Shown piece by piece: positions 1-8,468 of a stretch of 64,000 nt of DNA. How positions within the stretch are numbered: position 1 is the first letter of the stretch; every line of letters starts with the position of its first letter. The stretch lies in the NCBI GenBank assembly GCA_003170415.1, contig PMZJ01000041.1, forward strand, positions 120,273-184,272. Direction: 5' to 3'. Made by a program: the position numbers and the translations under genes. The stretch comes from Phycisphaerales bacterium. GTDB lineage: Bacteria; Planctomycetota; Phycisphaerae; Sedimentisphaerales; Anaerobacaceae. Below the pieces are notes generated by a model that saw only the letters and a list, made by a program, of their open reading frames with translations, was not told where the DNA came from and did no database searches.

Positions 1-514
1 TTTTGGCCAGGATGGTGGGGTTTGGGCAGGCTACTCTGTTGTGTGCGGCGTTGATGGCGCCACCGGTTGGGCCGCCGGTCGATGTGCCGATGTCGAGTTT
101 GAGTTGGCCGTTATCGAGATAGAAGAGCGCGTATCTGTCGGGGAAGCTTGTTGGAGTGAGCATACCGGCGGTGAGGTCGGTGCTCCAATATCGGAATTCG
201 ACGGCCTGTCCGGTCAGGATTTCATCCGGATCGAGCAGATTGACTGGCGGCGCGGCGGTGAAGGTGCTGCCGGCAACCTGGTACACATAGTAACCATTTT
301 GGTTGGAGGAATCTTTGTTGGATTTACGGCCTATTGTGCCGAAGGAAATCGTTGTAGCTATAGAGTCGAGCTGGGAAGGAGCGTTAGCGGTTTTGTATGT
401 CTGGTTCCAGCTTTGATATCCGCTTTGGATCAGCATGGCAACAGGGAGCATAACAATACAGCCGAGGGCTATTGCCACCATTAGTTCAATCAGTGTAAAT
501 CCGTTTCTTTTCAT
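1..514 (-). CDS. Type II secretion/type IV pilus minor pseudopilin (GspJ/PilW-like), partial
   Basis: Reading the minus strand from ATG at 514 gives an open frame that runs off the left edge, so the C-terminus is missing. It starts MKRNGFTLIELMVAIAL, a class III prepilin leader: short basic stretch, cleavage after Gly5, Phe+1, Glu+5, then a hydrophobic helix. The rest (about 150 visible residues) is a globular domain with no recognisable enzyme motif. It begins 27 nt after the stop of another pseudopilin on the same strand, so the two probably form one operon for an inner-membrane pseudopilus. The GspJ/PilW assignment rests only on position and the helix pattern. Confidence 0.8.
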   Translation of the reverse strand, partial: MKRNGFTLIELMVAIALGCIVMLPVAMLIQSGYQSWNQTYKTANAPSQLDSIATTISFGTIGRKSNKDSSNQNGYYVYQVAGSTFTAAPPVNLLDPDEILTGQAVEFRYWSTDLTAGMLTPTSFPDRYALFYLDNGQLKLDIGTSTGGPTGGAINAAHNRVACPNPTILAK

Positions 515-541
515 AATTTTGCCCCGATGAATCGGGATTGG

Positions 542-1030
542 TTACGAGTCACGTCTGACAAAAGTGGTAAAGGTCAGGGTGGGGTCGGAACTGCTGACGG
601 CGCCATTGCCATAATCTTTTCGCCAGCTTACAGTGACGCTGAGTTGCTGGAGCGTTACGCCCGCAACCGGGTCGGGATTATTGGCTATAGGGACCAGTTG
701 CTGGGCCATTTGAATATAAAATGTTTGGTTGTCAAGGGGAGGTATTGTTACATAGTTATTTGTAGTTACAAGCGTAAAACCCAGGTTCAGGGAATTGGGG
801 TCGTAGTCGGGGTCGCCGCCTGTGCTTTTCCAGTCCTCAAGGAGCAGTTGGCCGAGGCGAGTTGCGGTAGCCTGGGCTTCTGAAGAGCGGCTGTTCTTTA
901 CGCAGTAATACTGGAAAGACAGGGTGCCCAGGGCGACTATGATGATAATCGCGACCGATACCATTACTTCCACGATGGTGAACCCGTCGCGCTGCGATTT
1001 TTTGCGAGATGTATATGTCAGAGTATTCAT
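542..1030 (-). CDS. Minor pseudopilin (GspI/PilV-like)
   Basis: A prepilin-like protein of about 162 residues. A longer frame opens at 1078, but the Met at 1030 places the leader MNTLTYTSRKKSQRDG directly before the processed FTIVEVMV start, the usual arrangement for prepilins, so I prefer it. The hydrophobic stretch VSVAIIIIVALGTLSFQYY is the N-terminal helix that anchors the protein in the inner membrane before pseudopilus assembly. The C-terminal half has no known motif and ends in a beta-rich segment. It is immediately upstream of the second pseudopilin on the same strand (27-nt gap). Family (GspI or PilV) is inferred from size and helix sequence. Confidence 0.8.
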   Translation of the reverse strand: MNTLTYTSRKKSQRDGFTIVEVMVSVAIIIIVALGTLSFQYYCVKNSRSSEAQATATRLGQLLLEDWKSTGGDPDYDPNSLNLGFTLVTTNNYVTIPPLDNQTFYIQMAQQLVPIANNPDPVAGVTLQQLSVTVSWRKDYGNGAVSSSDPTLTFTTFVRRDS

Positions 1031-1550
1031 TATTTGGCCTAAAAAATAAGGAGTTGCCGGCTGAGAAAGAGTCCACAACCGTGCATCCTCTAACCTAAAG
1101 TATTGTAGATATTTGTGTTATATCCAAAGGGGTCGTACGGCGTTTCGCTGGATAAATCGGCGTTTTTGGTGTATGTGTTAACTCTGGGGGTAAATGGCAA
1201 ATAGGCGGCGGGCATAGTCCTATAAATCGGGGCATATGGGCAATTTGGGAGGTTTAGGTGTATAGGCAGAGGTTTAGTGAATAAATTTGAGTATGGCAAG
1301 CCCGCCGAGCACAAGGCGGATATCATTGGGCAGGCCCTTCGACGGTTCGACGATGCTCACCGCAGGCAAGTATTCAGGGTCAGGCAATGGTTTAGTTGAA
1401 GTATGGGGTTCGGGGGTGTATAATCAGATAGCAGGTTCTCGTCTCGGCCCCCGCCGTTTTGCTTGCCCCTGGTGCTTCTTGTGAAGCAAATTGAGGGGCT
1501 TCGCAAAAGCGAAGCAGCGGGGGAGCCATAGCCGGAAAGGTTTAGACAGG
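1031..1550. other. Intergenic stretch between divergent pseudopilin and dxs genes
   Basis: About 520 bases without a convincing gene. A minus-strand open frame (1090-1326) has no prepilin leader, ribosome site or recognisable motif. The right half holds a dispersed repeat (1335-1367) and a small hairpin (cttcgcaaaagcgaag near 1499-1514). Promoters for both divergent units should lie here, but I see no clear -35/-10 pair. Confidence 0.4.
1335..1367. repeat. Dispersed 'CCCTTCGAC...CTCA.G.AGGC' element, copy 1
   Basis: Variant of a short element found again at 1676-1700, 2101-2125 and 30799-30822 (core CCCTTCGACAAGCTCAGGGC). This intergenic copy carries an expanded centre (GGTTCGACGATG). Confidence 0.55.
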
Positions 1551-3635
1551 GTGCAGAATTTGAGTTCAGAAGAACAGCATCAGGAATCAGGCGTTAGGAG
1601 ACAGGTAGAGACGATACGTCCAGCCAGCGCAGGTCCTTCGGCGGAGCTTAAGGCGGTCACCGGGGTAGATGTCGACCCTTCGACAGAGCTCAGGGCAGGT
1701 TGGCAGGGTTATCCGCTGCTTGCGGGGATAAATGGGGTTGGGGATTTGAAGGGGCTTTCGGTAGCCCAGTTGAAGCAATTAGCGGATGAGATACGCCAAT
1801 TCATAATCGAGACAGTGGGCAGGACCGGGGGGCATCTGGCGAGCAGCTTAGGGGTGGTTGAGATAACGCTTGCGCTGCATTATGTGTTCGATTTTGAAAA
1901 GGACAAATTAGTTTGGGACGTCGGGCATCAGTGCTATGCGCATAAGATAGTTACGGGGAGGAAAGAGGAGTTCAGGAATCTTCGTCATGCCGGCGGGGTT
2001 AGCGGATTTCCAAATCCCGAGGAAAGCCCTTATGACCAGTTTGCGGTGGGACACGCCGGTACGTCGATAGGCACGGCCATCGGACTTGCGCTTGGCGAAG
2101 CCCTTCGACAAGCTCAGGGCGAAGCAAAACAGGCAGGACAGAATAAGATTGTAGCGCTTGTCGGGGACGGCAGCATCGTCAACGGGGCGAGTTTCGAGTC
2201 GCTGAACAATCTGGGCTTAGTCAAGCGACAGATGCTGATTGTGCTTAACGACAATTCGATGGCAATAGACGCGACGCAGGGTGCGGTGGCAAAGTATTTT
2301 TCGAAGATTCGATTGAGCCAGACATACGAGGATTTGCGGAGGACGACAAGCGATATACTGGAACATACGCCGGTGATTGGCAAGACGGTGGAGGAGGCGA
2401 TAGAGAGAATCAAGAAAAGCATTCGTATGGTGCTTCCGGCGAGCCAGTTGTTTGAAAGTTTGAATGTGCCATATTTCGGGCCGGTGGATGGACATGATAT
2501 AGGGGCTTTGGTGCAGTTATTCAGGGCGATGAAGCAGGTTAACCACCCGGTGATTCTGCATTGTCATACCAAAAAGGGGATGGGTTTTACGCCCGCGGAC
2601 AGCCAGCCGAGCAAGTATCATTCGACGGGACCATTCAAGATGAACGGCGACGTGGTGGAGCCGGCGACGGAGAAGCAGGGGCGAAGTTTCACGGATGCTT
2701 TCGGTGACGAGCTGGTGAGATTGGCTGAGAAGGACAAAAAGGTCGTAGCGATAAGCAGCGCTATGTGTGAGGGGACGGGGCTTAAGAAGTTCCGCGAACG
2801 ATTCCCTGACCGATTCTACGACGTGGGTATAGCTGAAAGCGCGGCGGTGGAGATAGCGGCGGGTCTTGCGAAGAGCGGAATGCGGCCTGTGGTTTGTATA
2901 TATTCGACGTTTTTGCAAAGGAGTTTCGACCAGATATTTCAGGAGGTTTCATTGCAGAACCTGCCTGTGGTATTTTGTATTGACAGGGCGGGAATGGTTG
3001 GGGCGGATGGGCCGACGCATCATGGTCTTATGGATATCGGATATTTGCGTATGATGCCGAATCTTGCACTTATATCGCCTGCGGATGCGGTAGAGGTAGG
3101 AGGCGCTTTGGGGTTCGCGTTGAGCGCGGACAGGGCGGTGTGCGTTAGGTATCCGAAGGAAATAATCGCCAGCCAACAGATCGCAGAATCAAGCAGCGAA
3201 CCGTTCGTGCTGGGTAAAAGCGTGGTCGCCAGAAGAAGCGACAAGTCGGTTGCAGTGATAATCAGTTATGGGAGTATTCTTGTGGAGGCGATAGCTGCCG
3301 CGAGGGCGCTGGCTGAGGAAGGCATAGAGGTTGACGTGATAAACGCGAGGTTTGCGGCGCCGATTGACAGCAGGATAGTTGAGCTTCTGGGGTCTGGTAA
3401 GCCGGTGATTACGGTTGAGGACCACGGGGTAGCGTGCGGATTTGGTTCGGCGGTGATGGAGGCGGCGGGTCAGCACAGCGGTGGATTTGTGCCCCAGAGA
3501 GATGGGGGGGCGGTGCGGATGCTGGGGGTGCCGAAGCGGTTTGTCAGGCACAATTCGCGTAACAACCAGCTTATGGAGGTGGGGATAAATGCCGATAAAA
3601 TAGCGGAGACGGTGTGTCAAATGTTAAATCGGTAG
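1551..3635 (+). CDS. dxs: 1-deoxy-D-xylulose-5-phosphate synthase
   Basis: Thiamine-diphosphate enzyme that condenses pyruvate and glyceraldehyde 3-phosphate to DXP, the first step of the MEP isoprenoid pathway, in the cytosol. Seen: TGGHLASSLGVVE near the N-terminus, DVGHQCYAHKI, the ThDP motif with GDGS (2163-2174) and NDNSMAID, GPVDGHD, and the transketolase domain with DVGIAES, IYSTFLQRSFDQ and GADGPTHHG. The frame is open from a TTG at 1491; family homology begins only near 1700. Between them there is no ATG, and the sequence consists of a heptamer repeat and two dispersed elements, so the start is uncertain (GTG 1551 or TTG 1560 are options). A third element copy adds about seven residues before the GDG motif. 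nadK follows after 41 nt and is probably cotranscribed. Confidence 0.95.
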   Translation: MQNLSSEEQHQESGVRRQVETIRPASAGPSAELKAVTGVDVDPSTELRAGWQGYPLLAGINGVGDLKGLSVAQLKQLADEIRQFIIETVGRTGGHLASSLGVVEITLALHYVFDFEKDKLVWDVGHQCYAHKIVTGRKEEFRNLRHAGGVSGFPNPEESPYDQFAVGHAGTSIGTAIGLALGEALRQAQGEAKQAGQNKIVALVGDGSIVNGASFESLNNLGLVKRQMLIVLNDNSMAIDATQGAVAKYFSKIRLSQTYEDLRRTTSDILEHTPVIGKTVEEAIERIKKSIRMVLPASQLFESLNVPYFGPVDGHDIGALVQLFRAMKQVNHPVILHCHTKKGMGFTPADSQPSKYHSTGPFKMNGDVVEPATEKQGRSFTDAFGDELVRLAEKDKKVVAISSAMCEGTGLKKFRERFPDRFYDVGIAESAAVEIAAGLAKSGMRPVVCIYSTFLQRSFDQIFQEVSLQNLPVVFCIDRAGMVGADGPTHHGLMDIGYLRMMPNLALISPADAVEVGGALGFALSADRAVCVRYPKEIIASQQIAESSSEPFVLGKSVVARRSDKSVAVIISYGSILVEAIAAARALAEEGIEVDVINARFAAPIDSRIVELLGSGKPVITVEDHGVACGFGSAVMEAAGQHSGGFVPQRDGGAVRMLGVPKRFVRHNSRNNQLMEVGINADKIAETVCQMLNR
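1582..1609 (+). repeat. Heptamer tract AGGNNNN x4 inside the 5' end of dxs
   Basis: AGGAATC AGGCGTT AGGAGAC AGGTAGA, four units in exact 7-nt phase. It lies in the open frame upstream of the conserved DXS domain. Confidence 0.6.
1676..1700 (+). repeat. Dispersed element copy within dxs N-terminal extension
   Basis: CCCTTCGACAGAGCTCAGGGC core, translated in frame just before the conserved DXS start. A more diverged copy lies at about 1630-1653. Confidence 0.55.
2101..2125 (+). repeat. Dispersed element inserted in frame in the dxs ThDP domain
   Basis: CCCTTCGACAAGCTCAGGGC begins exactly at 2101, is preceded by GCGAAG and followed by GAAGC, which looks like a short target duplication. It encodes LRQAQGEA between the conserved GLALGEA and NKIVALVGDG segments, where DXS proteins have a surface loop. 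Confidence 0.6.
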
Positions 3636-3652
3636 GCCGACAGGGCGGTTGA

Positions 3653-3676
3653 AGTTAGAACTGAGAATGCTAAATA
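3653..3676 (+). repeat. Short heptamer-like tract before nadK
   Basis: AGTTAGA ACTGAGA ATGCTAA in 7-nt phase, the weakest member of the tract set. It occupies most of the 41-nt dxs-nadK spacer. Confidence 0.35.
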
Positions 3677-4558
3677 ATGGTAAGGGCAAGTCGAAAGAGA
3701 ATGTTGAGGTTGGCGATTTTCGGGGACCGCAGGAAGGGACACGTCGCGGAGGCGATATCGGAATTTGCGGATTTTATAAGGCATAAAGCCAAGACGGTGG
3801 TCAATTGCGGGATAGATGAGTGCACGCCGGAAAGTTTTCGTGAGGCGGATTACGCGGTGGTCTTCGGGGGAGATGGAAGCATTATAGCGGCGGCCAGGCA
3901 GTTGTGTCGAAGTCCCCATAGAATCGGGATTCCGGTTATAGGGGTCAATCTCGGCAAGCTTGGGTATCTGGCGGAGTTCAGCGTCGAGGAGCTGAAGGAA
4001 TTTTTCCCGCAGTTGATGAGAGGTAAGGCGAGGATAGAGAAACGTATGATGCTGCTTTGCCTGGTGATTAAGAAAGGCAAGGAGCATTTTTGTTCGATGG
4101 CGGTCAATGATGTGTTCATTACTTCCGGCCCACCATTCAGGATGATAGACCTGCAGATGTTCGTGGATGGGCAGCATTTAGGGGAGTGTGTGAGCGACGG
4201 GCTGGTGGTATCGACGCCCACGGGTTCGACGGCGTATAGTTTGTCCGCGGGCGGCCCGATTCTGTCGCAGAAGATGGAGGGAATTGTGATTACGCCGATT
4301 TGCCCGCACAGCTTGAGTTTCAGACCTATTGTTATAAAAGCGGACAGCGTTGTTGAGCTTCGCGGTGAGCGTTTCAATGAAGGGACGACGGTTTCGATAG
4401 ACGGACAGGTATCGCTGGAACTGGATATTGACGATGTGGTGGAGATAAGGCGGGAGAAGCATGATTTTCTGATTGTGAATAATCCGCTTCGCAGCGAGTG
4501 GGACACGCTATCGGCCAAGCTGGGGTGGGCTGAGAAGCCGAAATATCAGGGTATTTAG
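3677..4558 (+). CDS. nadK: NAD kinase
   Basis: Phosphorylates NAD to NADP in the cytosol. The 293-residue protein has the usual length and order for the family: FGGDGSIIAAAR (GGDGS phosphate-binding motif, about residues 64-68), IPVIGVNLGKLGYLAEF, AVNDVFI, then the diagnostic DGLVVSTPTGSTAYSLSAGGP segment and a beta-rich C-terminal domain. ATG 3677 is followed by basic residues and the Rossmann-like strand LRLAIFGD, as expected. It follows dxs by 41 nt and precedes a secreted TPR protein by 48 nt, all on the plus strand. No unusual substitution was noticed. Confidence 0.95.
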   Translation: MVRASRKRMLRLAIFGDRRKGHVAEAISEFADFIRHKAKTVVNCGIDECTPESFREADYAVVFGGDGSIIAAARQLCRSPHRIGIPVIGVNLGKLGYLAEFSVEELKEFFPQLMRGKARIEKRMMLLCLVIKKGKEHFCSMAVNDVFITSGPPFRMIDLQMFVDGQHLGECVSDGLVVSTPTGSTAYSLSAGGPILSQKMEGIVITPICPHSLSFRPIVIKADSVVELRGERFNEGTTVSIDGQVSLELDIDDVVEIRREKHDFLIVNNPLRSEWDTLSAKLGWAEKPKYQGI

Positions 4559-4606
4559 CGGGAATTTAAAAGCGAACAGACCGGTTTATTTGCGGTAGTT
4601 AATGTT

Positions 4607-6067
4607 ATGGGAAGACGAAACATAATTTGCGTGTCGGCGTTAATTGTAGCGGTTTTCTGCGGGGTTGGATTATGCCTGGAAAATCCGTCGGTTGGCAACC
4701 CGGTTGGGTCTGGGACGGTTCCGCCGACGGCTTATAAGTCGGGGCTGATACCGAGCGCAAATCCAATCAATACGAGCGGGAATCTGGTTATTACGGGCAA
4801 CGTTGCCAACGGGATGCAATTCAGGGGCGTCGTGCCATACGACAGCCCCACGAGTTTTTACGCACCGGCAAGCTCACTTCAGCATACATCGGGCGGCCTG
4901 GACTCATTTCTGAGTAACTCTGCTGGTTCACAGGATTTCGGGCAGCACAGCAGCGGTCTGACGCCTTATTATTCGCCGACGTGGACGGTGACGACGACGC
5001 AGCCGGGCACGAGTGGTGTGGTTACGACCGGCGGTTCGGGGAGTAATTCATTTGCAGGCACAAATTTACCGAGCGCTCAGATGGGATATTACCAGAGCGG
5101 GTATAATCCTCAAATCGGCAGGCGGCCATTGTCGATGAGCCAGCAGGATTTGGAGAAACTTGTGGAGGCGGATGTAGGGAAATATCCTCTTGGAGGCGAG
5201 CCGGGTTCGCAGTCACAGGAACAGTTCTGGCGTGGGATGGGAGTTAATATTCAGCGAAAAGATGAAACAGCCGAGGGGACTGAAAAACCTGAGTTGGCGA
5301 CGGGCAGCAAGTCAAGTTTGGAGACGTTGCTGGGTGTGAATACTCAAGGATTACAGAGGTTGGAGGACAAGCAACGGGTTGATAAAGAAGAATTGACTGG
5401 TCAGCCAGGCGGAAAACCGAAGCCGGAGCAAGGGACCGATATATATGAGCAGATGAAGTTGCGGTTGGGCAAGACCATTGAATTGCCCCAGAGCGTACCT
5501 ACGACAAAACAGGCGGAGGCGAACGAATCGACAGTTTCGAGGCCGGGCGTTACGCAGGAGGAATTTGCGAAGGCGTATAAGAGTTTTGCCGCTCACAATG
5601 ACGACAAGTTTAATCAACATATAAGGGCGGCAGAGGGCTATATGAAGCAGGGAAGGTTCTACCGTGCCGCTGACGCTTATACGCTTGCTTCGATTTATAA
5701 GCCGAATGACCCGCTGGGTTACGCGGGCAAGAGCGTGGCGTTGTTTGGGTCAGGTGAGTATCTGAGCAGTGCGTTATTTTTGGCCAGGGCGCTGGAGATT
5801 TTCCCGGAATACGCGAAGGTCAAAATTGACCTTGTGGGAATGATAGGCGACAAGGACACGGTCGAGAACAGGATACTCGAAGCCCGTGATTGGATGGACA
5901 AGAGCGATTCTGGGGAGCTGGAATTTCTGCTCAGTTACATTTATTACCAGATGGACCGGATGGAATTTGCGAGGCAGTCAATAGAGGCGGCGGTGAAGAA
6001 GATGCCGAATTCGCCGGTAGTCGCGGCGATGAAAAAGGCGATAGACGAGCGCCTTGCAAAACCTTAA
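4607..6067 (+). CDS. Secreted protein with C-terminal tetratricopeptide-like repeats
   Basis: The 486-residue product begins with a clear signal peptide (MGRRNIICVSALIVAVFCGVG...). Residues about 25-180 are Gly/Ser/Thr/Pro-rich and probably disordered; the middle is charged; the last 150 residues look like TPR helices, for example EGYMKQGRFYRAADAYTLAS and SYIYYQMDRMEFARQSIEAA. It is likely an envelope scaffold protein. The function is not recognisable and no enzyme motif was seen. It sits in the nadK-dinG gene string, with heptamer repeats in the spacer that follows. Confidence 0.75.
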   Translation: MGRRNIICVSALIVAVFCGVGLCLENPSVGNPVGSGTVPPTAYKSGLIPSANPINTSGNLVITGNVANGMQFRGVVPYDSPTSFYAPASSLQHTSGGLDSFLSNSAGSQDFGQHSSGLTPYYSPTWTVTTTQPGTSGVVTTGGSGSNSFAGTNLPSAQMGYYQSGYNPQIGRRPLSMSQQDLEKLVEADVGKYPLGGEPGSQSQEQFWRGMGVNIQRKDETAEGTEKPELATGSKSSLETLLGVNTQGLQRLEDKQRVDKEELTGQPGGKPKPEQGTDIYEQMKLRLGKTIELPQSVPTTKQAEANESTVSRPGVTQEEFAKAYKSFAAHNDDKFNQHIRAAEGYMKQGRFYRAADAYTLASIYKPNDPLGYAGKSVALFGSGEYLSSALFLARALEIFPEYAKVKIDLVGMIGDKDTVENRILEARDWMDKSDSGELEFLLSYIYYQMDRMEFARQSIEAAVKKMPNSPVVAAMKKAIDERLAKP

Positions 6068-6087
6068 CGCATATCGTATATCGTATT
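6067..6087 (+). repeat. Heptamer tract between TPR gene and dinG
   Basis: ACGCATA TCGTATA TCGTATT, three units in 7-nt phase, beginning inside the stop codon of the TPR gene. The remaining 90 bases up to dinG have no gene. Confidence 0.5.
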
Positions 6088-6180
6088 GCCGAAGCGGGCT
6101 CTCCGCTTTGCTTCGTGTCATATATTGAACCACGAGCGACCCCGCGTCGTTTTCAACTATGCAGGGCAGGCGAAATACGG

Positions 6181-8223
6181 ATGACTAACGACGAAATACA
6201 AAGCACTGCTTTGAATATAGATGATTTTTTTTCGCCTGGAGGGGTGGTTGGGAAATCATTTGACGGATACGAGCGGCGTCAGCAGCAAGTCGAGATGGCC
6301 AAGGCGGTGCAAAAGGCGCTGTCGATAAAACGACATTTAGTCGTGGAGGCGGGGACGGGGGTCGGCAAGAGTTTGGCGTATCTTGCGCCTGCGGTAGAAA
6401 AAGCAATTCTTGGGGCAAACCGAGTTGTTATCAGCACATTCACAATCGCTTTGCAGGAGCAGTTAATCAATAAGGATATTCCCTGTTTGAACCGGTGCCT
6501 GCCGTGGAGTTTCAAGGCGACGCTGGCGAAGGGCAAATCGAATTATCTTTGCAAGCGTCGGCTGGAGTTTGCGATTCGAAGACAGATGGGTTTGTTCGAC
6601 CAGTTCGGCGATGCGCTTGCGGAGATAAATAACTGGGCGACGAGGACGGCGGACGGGTCGCTGAGCGATTTGCCTTTTATACCGGAAGCAAGAGTTTGGG
6701 ATACGGTGAAGGCAGAGCACGGCAATTGCAAAGGCAGAAAGTGCGGGTACTGGACGAGCTGCTTTTGCCAGCGTGCGAAGCGGGAACTTGAGAACGCGAA
6801 TGTTATTGTTACAAATCACGCGTTATTATTCAGCGACCTTGCGCTGCGGGAGGAAGAGTTTTCGATACTGCCTGATTACAAGTGGGTGATTATCGATGAG
6901 GCGCACAACATTGAGCGGGTGTCGGAGGAACATTTTGGAATTGAAATAAGCAGCGGGTCGGTGAGGTTTATGTTAGACGGGCTTTATAATCCGCGAACGC
7001 ATAAGGGACTGCTGGTTTATACGGAAGCGGGGAAATTGACGGACCTGGTTGTCAAGGCGTCAGAGGCGGCGAAGGAGTTTTTCAAAGACGTTCGGCAGTG
7101 GAATGAGCGGCACAGGTCACAGTCAAATGGACGATGCTACAAGAATTTTGTCGAGGACAATTTGTCTGCGCATATTAAGGAGCTGCGAGCGGGGTTGTCT
7201 GGTTTGGCAAAGCAGGCAAAGGATGAGGATGAGAGATTTGAATTGACACGATACGTCGATAAGTGCGCGGGGCTATTGCAGGATTTGGAGGCGTTTTTGC
7301 CTCAGACGAAACAGGATTATGTTTATTGGGTTGAGGTGAGCTCACCCCGTGAGATAGGCGAAGCAGCCATCTCACGGGGTAAAAACAAGCGTGAGGCGGT
7401 TTATTTGAAAAGTGCGCCGTTAAACGTCGGGGCGGATGTGAAGAGGAGTTTGTTCGACAAGTTCGAGTCGGTAATAATGACGAGTGCGACACTGAGCAGC
7501 GGCGGAGAAAAGGGAAAAGGCGGGTTTGAATTTTTCGCGGGCAGGGTCGGTTTGGGGGATTATGATGCGGTGAAGCTGGGGTCGCCATTTGATTATCAAA
7601 AGCAGGTTACTATTTACGTCGAGAGTGAGTTGCCTGAGCCGAATGACGAGAAGTTTGTCGAGTCGGCGTGCGAGGCGATAAAGAAATATATCCTGAAAAC
7701 ACAGGGGCGGGCGTTTGTGCTTTTCACAAGTTATAAGATGCTTGGAAATTTCGCGGAGCAATTGGCGGAGTGGTTTAAAGATAATAATATAGAATTGCTT
7801 CAGCAAGGGGTGGGATTAGACAGGACGTCATTGTTGAAGCGGTTCAAGATGGATGGGCGGTTTGTGTTGTTCGGTACGGATAGTTTCTGGCAGGGGGTGG
7901 ATGTGGCGGGGGAGGCGCTGTCGAACGTGATAATCGTTCGGCTGCCTTTCGCGGTGCCTGATACGCCTTTGCTGGCGGGGCGATTGGATAAAATCAAAGA
8001 AGAGGGCGGCAATCCGTTTGCGGAGTACCAGTTGCCTTTGGCGATAATCAAGTTTAAGCAGGGCTTTGGCCGGCTGATTCGGACAAAAACCGATACTGGC
8101 ATCGTTGTCATTCTGGATTCCCGTATATTGAGCAAATCCTACGGCAGGAATTTTTTGGCGGCGATACCGAAATGCAAAATCGAGATAGTTACCCACAGCG
8201 GAAGACGGATAACAGAGGACTGA
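6181..8223 (+). CDS. dinG: DinG/XPD-family iron-sulfur ATP-dependent DNA helicase
   Basis: Superfamily 2 helicase, 680 residues from ATG 6181. The frame is open from 5890, but homology begins with the DGYERRQQQVEMA Q-motif region. Seen in order: Walker A EAGTGVGKS (residues 56-64), four cysteines C183, C188, C194 and C196 that fit the 4Fe-4S cluster of DinG/XPD enzymes, DEAH box at 239-242, SATLSSGGEKG, the motif V region FWQGVDVAGE, and motif VI QGFGRLIRT. Family members unwind 5' tails, R-loops and similar structures in DNA repair. Two odd points: a palindromic element is translated in frame near residues 388-401, and the last residues (GRRITED) are encoded by a heptamer repeat that also contains the stop codon. 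Confidence 0.92.
   Translation: MTNDEIQSTALNIDDFFSPGGVVGKSFDGYERRQQQVEMAKAVQKALSIKRHLVVEAGTGVGKSLAYLAPAVEKAILGANRVVISTFTIALQEQLINKDIPCLNRCLPWSFKATLAKGKSNYLCKRRLEFAIRRQMGLFDQFGDALAEINNWATRTADGSLSDLPFIPEARVWDTVKAEHGNCKGRKCGYWTSCFCQRAKRELENANVIVTNHALLFSDLALREEEFSILPDYKWVIIDEAHNIERVSEEHFGIEISSGSVRFMLDGLYNPRTHKGLLVYTEAGKLTDLVVKASEAAKEFFKDVRQWNERHRSQSNGRCYKNFVEDNLSAHIKELRAGLSGLAKQAKDEDERFELTRYVDKCAGLLQDLEAFLPQTKQDYVYWVEVSSPREIGEAAISRGKNKREAVYLKSAPLNVGADVKRSLFDKFESVIMTSATLSSGGEKGKGGFEFFAGRVGLGDYDAVKLGSPFDYQKQVTIYVESELPEPNDEKFVESACEAIKKYILKTQGRAFVLFTSYKMLGNFAEQLAEWFKDNNIELLQQGVGLDRTSLLKRFKMDGRFVLFGTDSFWQGVDVAGEALSNVIIVRLPFAVPDTPLLAGRLDKIKEEGGNPFAEYQLPLAIIKFKQGFGRLIRTKTDTGIVVILDSRILSKSYGRNFLAAIPKCKIEIVTHSGRRITED
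7344..7380. repeat. Palindromic element translated within dinG
   Basis: Perfect 12-bp arms ACCCCGTGAGAT (7344-7355) and ATCTCACGGGGT (7369-7380) around a 13-nt loop. It keeps the dinG frame and lies between the DEAH box and motif IV, a region without conserved motifs. Confidence 0.7.
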
Positions 8224-8294
8224 GGACAGCGTGCAGCGGGCAGGTTTTCAATGCAAAAATCAAAAAGCAAAACGCAAAAATACATATCAAAATG
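8199..8294 (+). repeat. Heptamer repeat tracts at the 3' end of dinG
   Basis: CGGAAGA CGGATAA CAGAGGA CTGAGGA CAGCGTG CAGCGGG CAGGTTT (8199-8247), then GCAAAAA TCAAAAA GCAAAAC GCAAAAA TACATAT CAAAATG (8253-8294). Two different heptamer families stand in strict 7-nt phase; the first contains the dinG stop codon. Confidence 0.65.
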
Positions 8295-8300
8295 AAAAAA

Positions 8301-8345
8301 GGCCGTGAGGAATGGTATAGGCCAAATCTCACGGCCTAATTTTTA
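8301..8345. terminator. Bidirectional intrinsic terminator
   Basis: Stem GGCCGTGAG (8301-8309) / CTCACGGCC (8328-8336). On the plus strand TAATTTTT follows; on the minus strand the stem is followed by TTTTTTC. It lies between convergent dinG and the PEP-CTERM gene and can serve both. Confidence 0.75.
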
Positions 8346-8374
8346 ATGCTGTGTTGGAAACTAAGCTTTTCGTT

Positions 8375-8409
8375 TTTCCGGCTTCGCTTACAGCTATGCC
8401 GTGACAAGT
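8375..8409. repeat. Dispersed repeat TTTCCGGCTTCGCTTA...GCTATGCCGTGACAAGT, copy 1
   Basis: Nearly identical to 9295-9320 in direct orientation. The two copies flank the PEP-CTERM gene at 8469-9164. Confidence 0.65.
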
Positions 8410-8468
8410 CCATTTTCGTCTCGATACCCTACATCGCTGCTTTGTCGAGAGTGGTGCGTAATGTCTTT

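Noticed and set aside
1090..1326. 78-codon minus-strand frame left of dxs
   Set aside because: No ribosome site, no leader or motif, and Pro/Asn-rich composition typical of a chance frame; overlaps repeat sequence.
5890..6180. N-terminal extension of DinG from the upstream Met
   Set aside because: It would overlap the TPR gene by 178 bases and read through heptamer repeat; family homology begins after ATG 6181.
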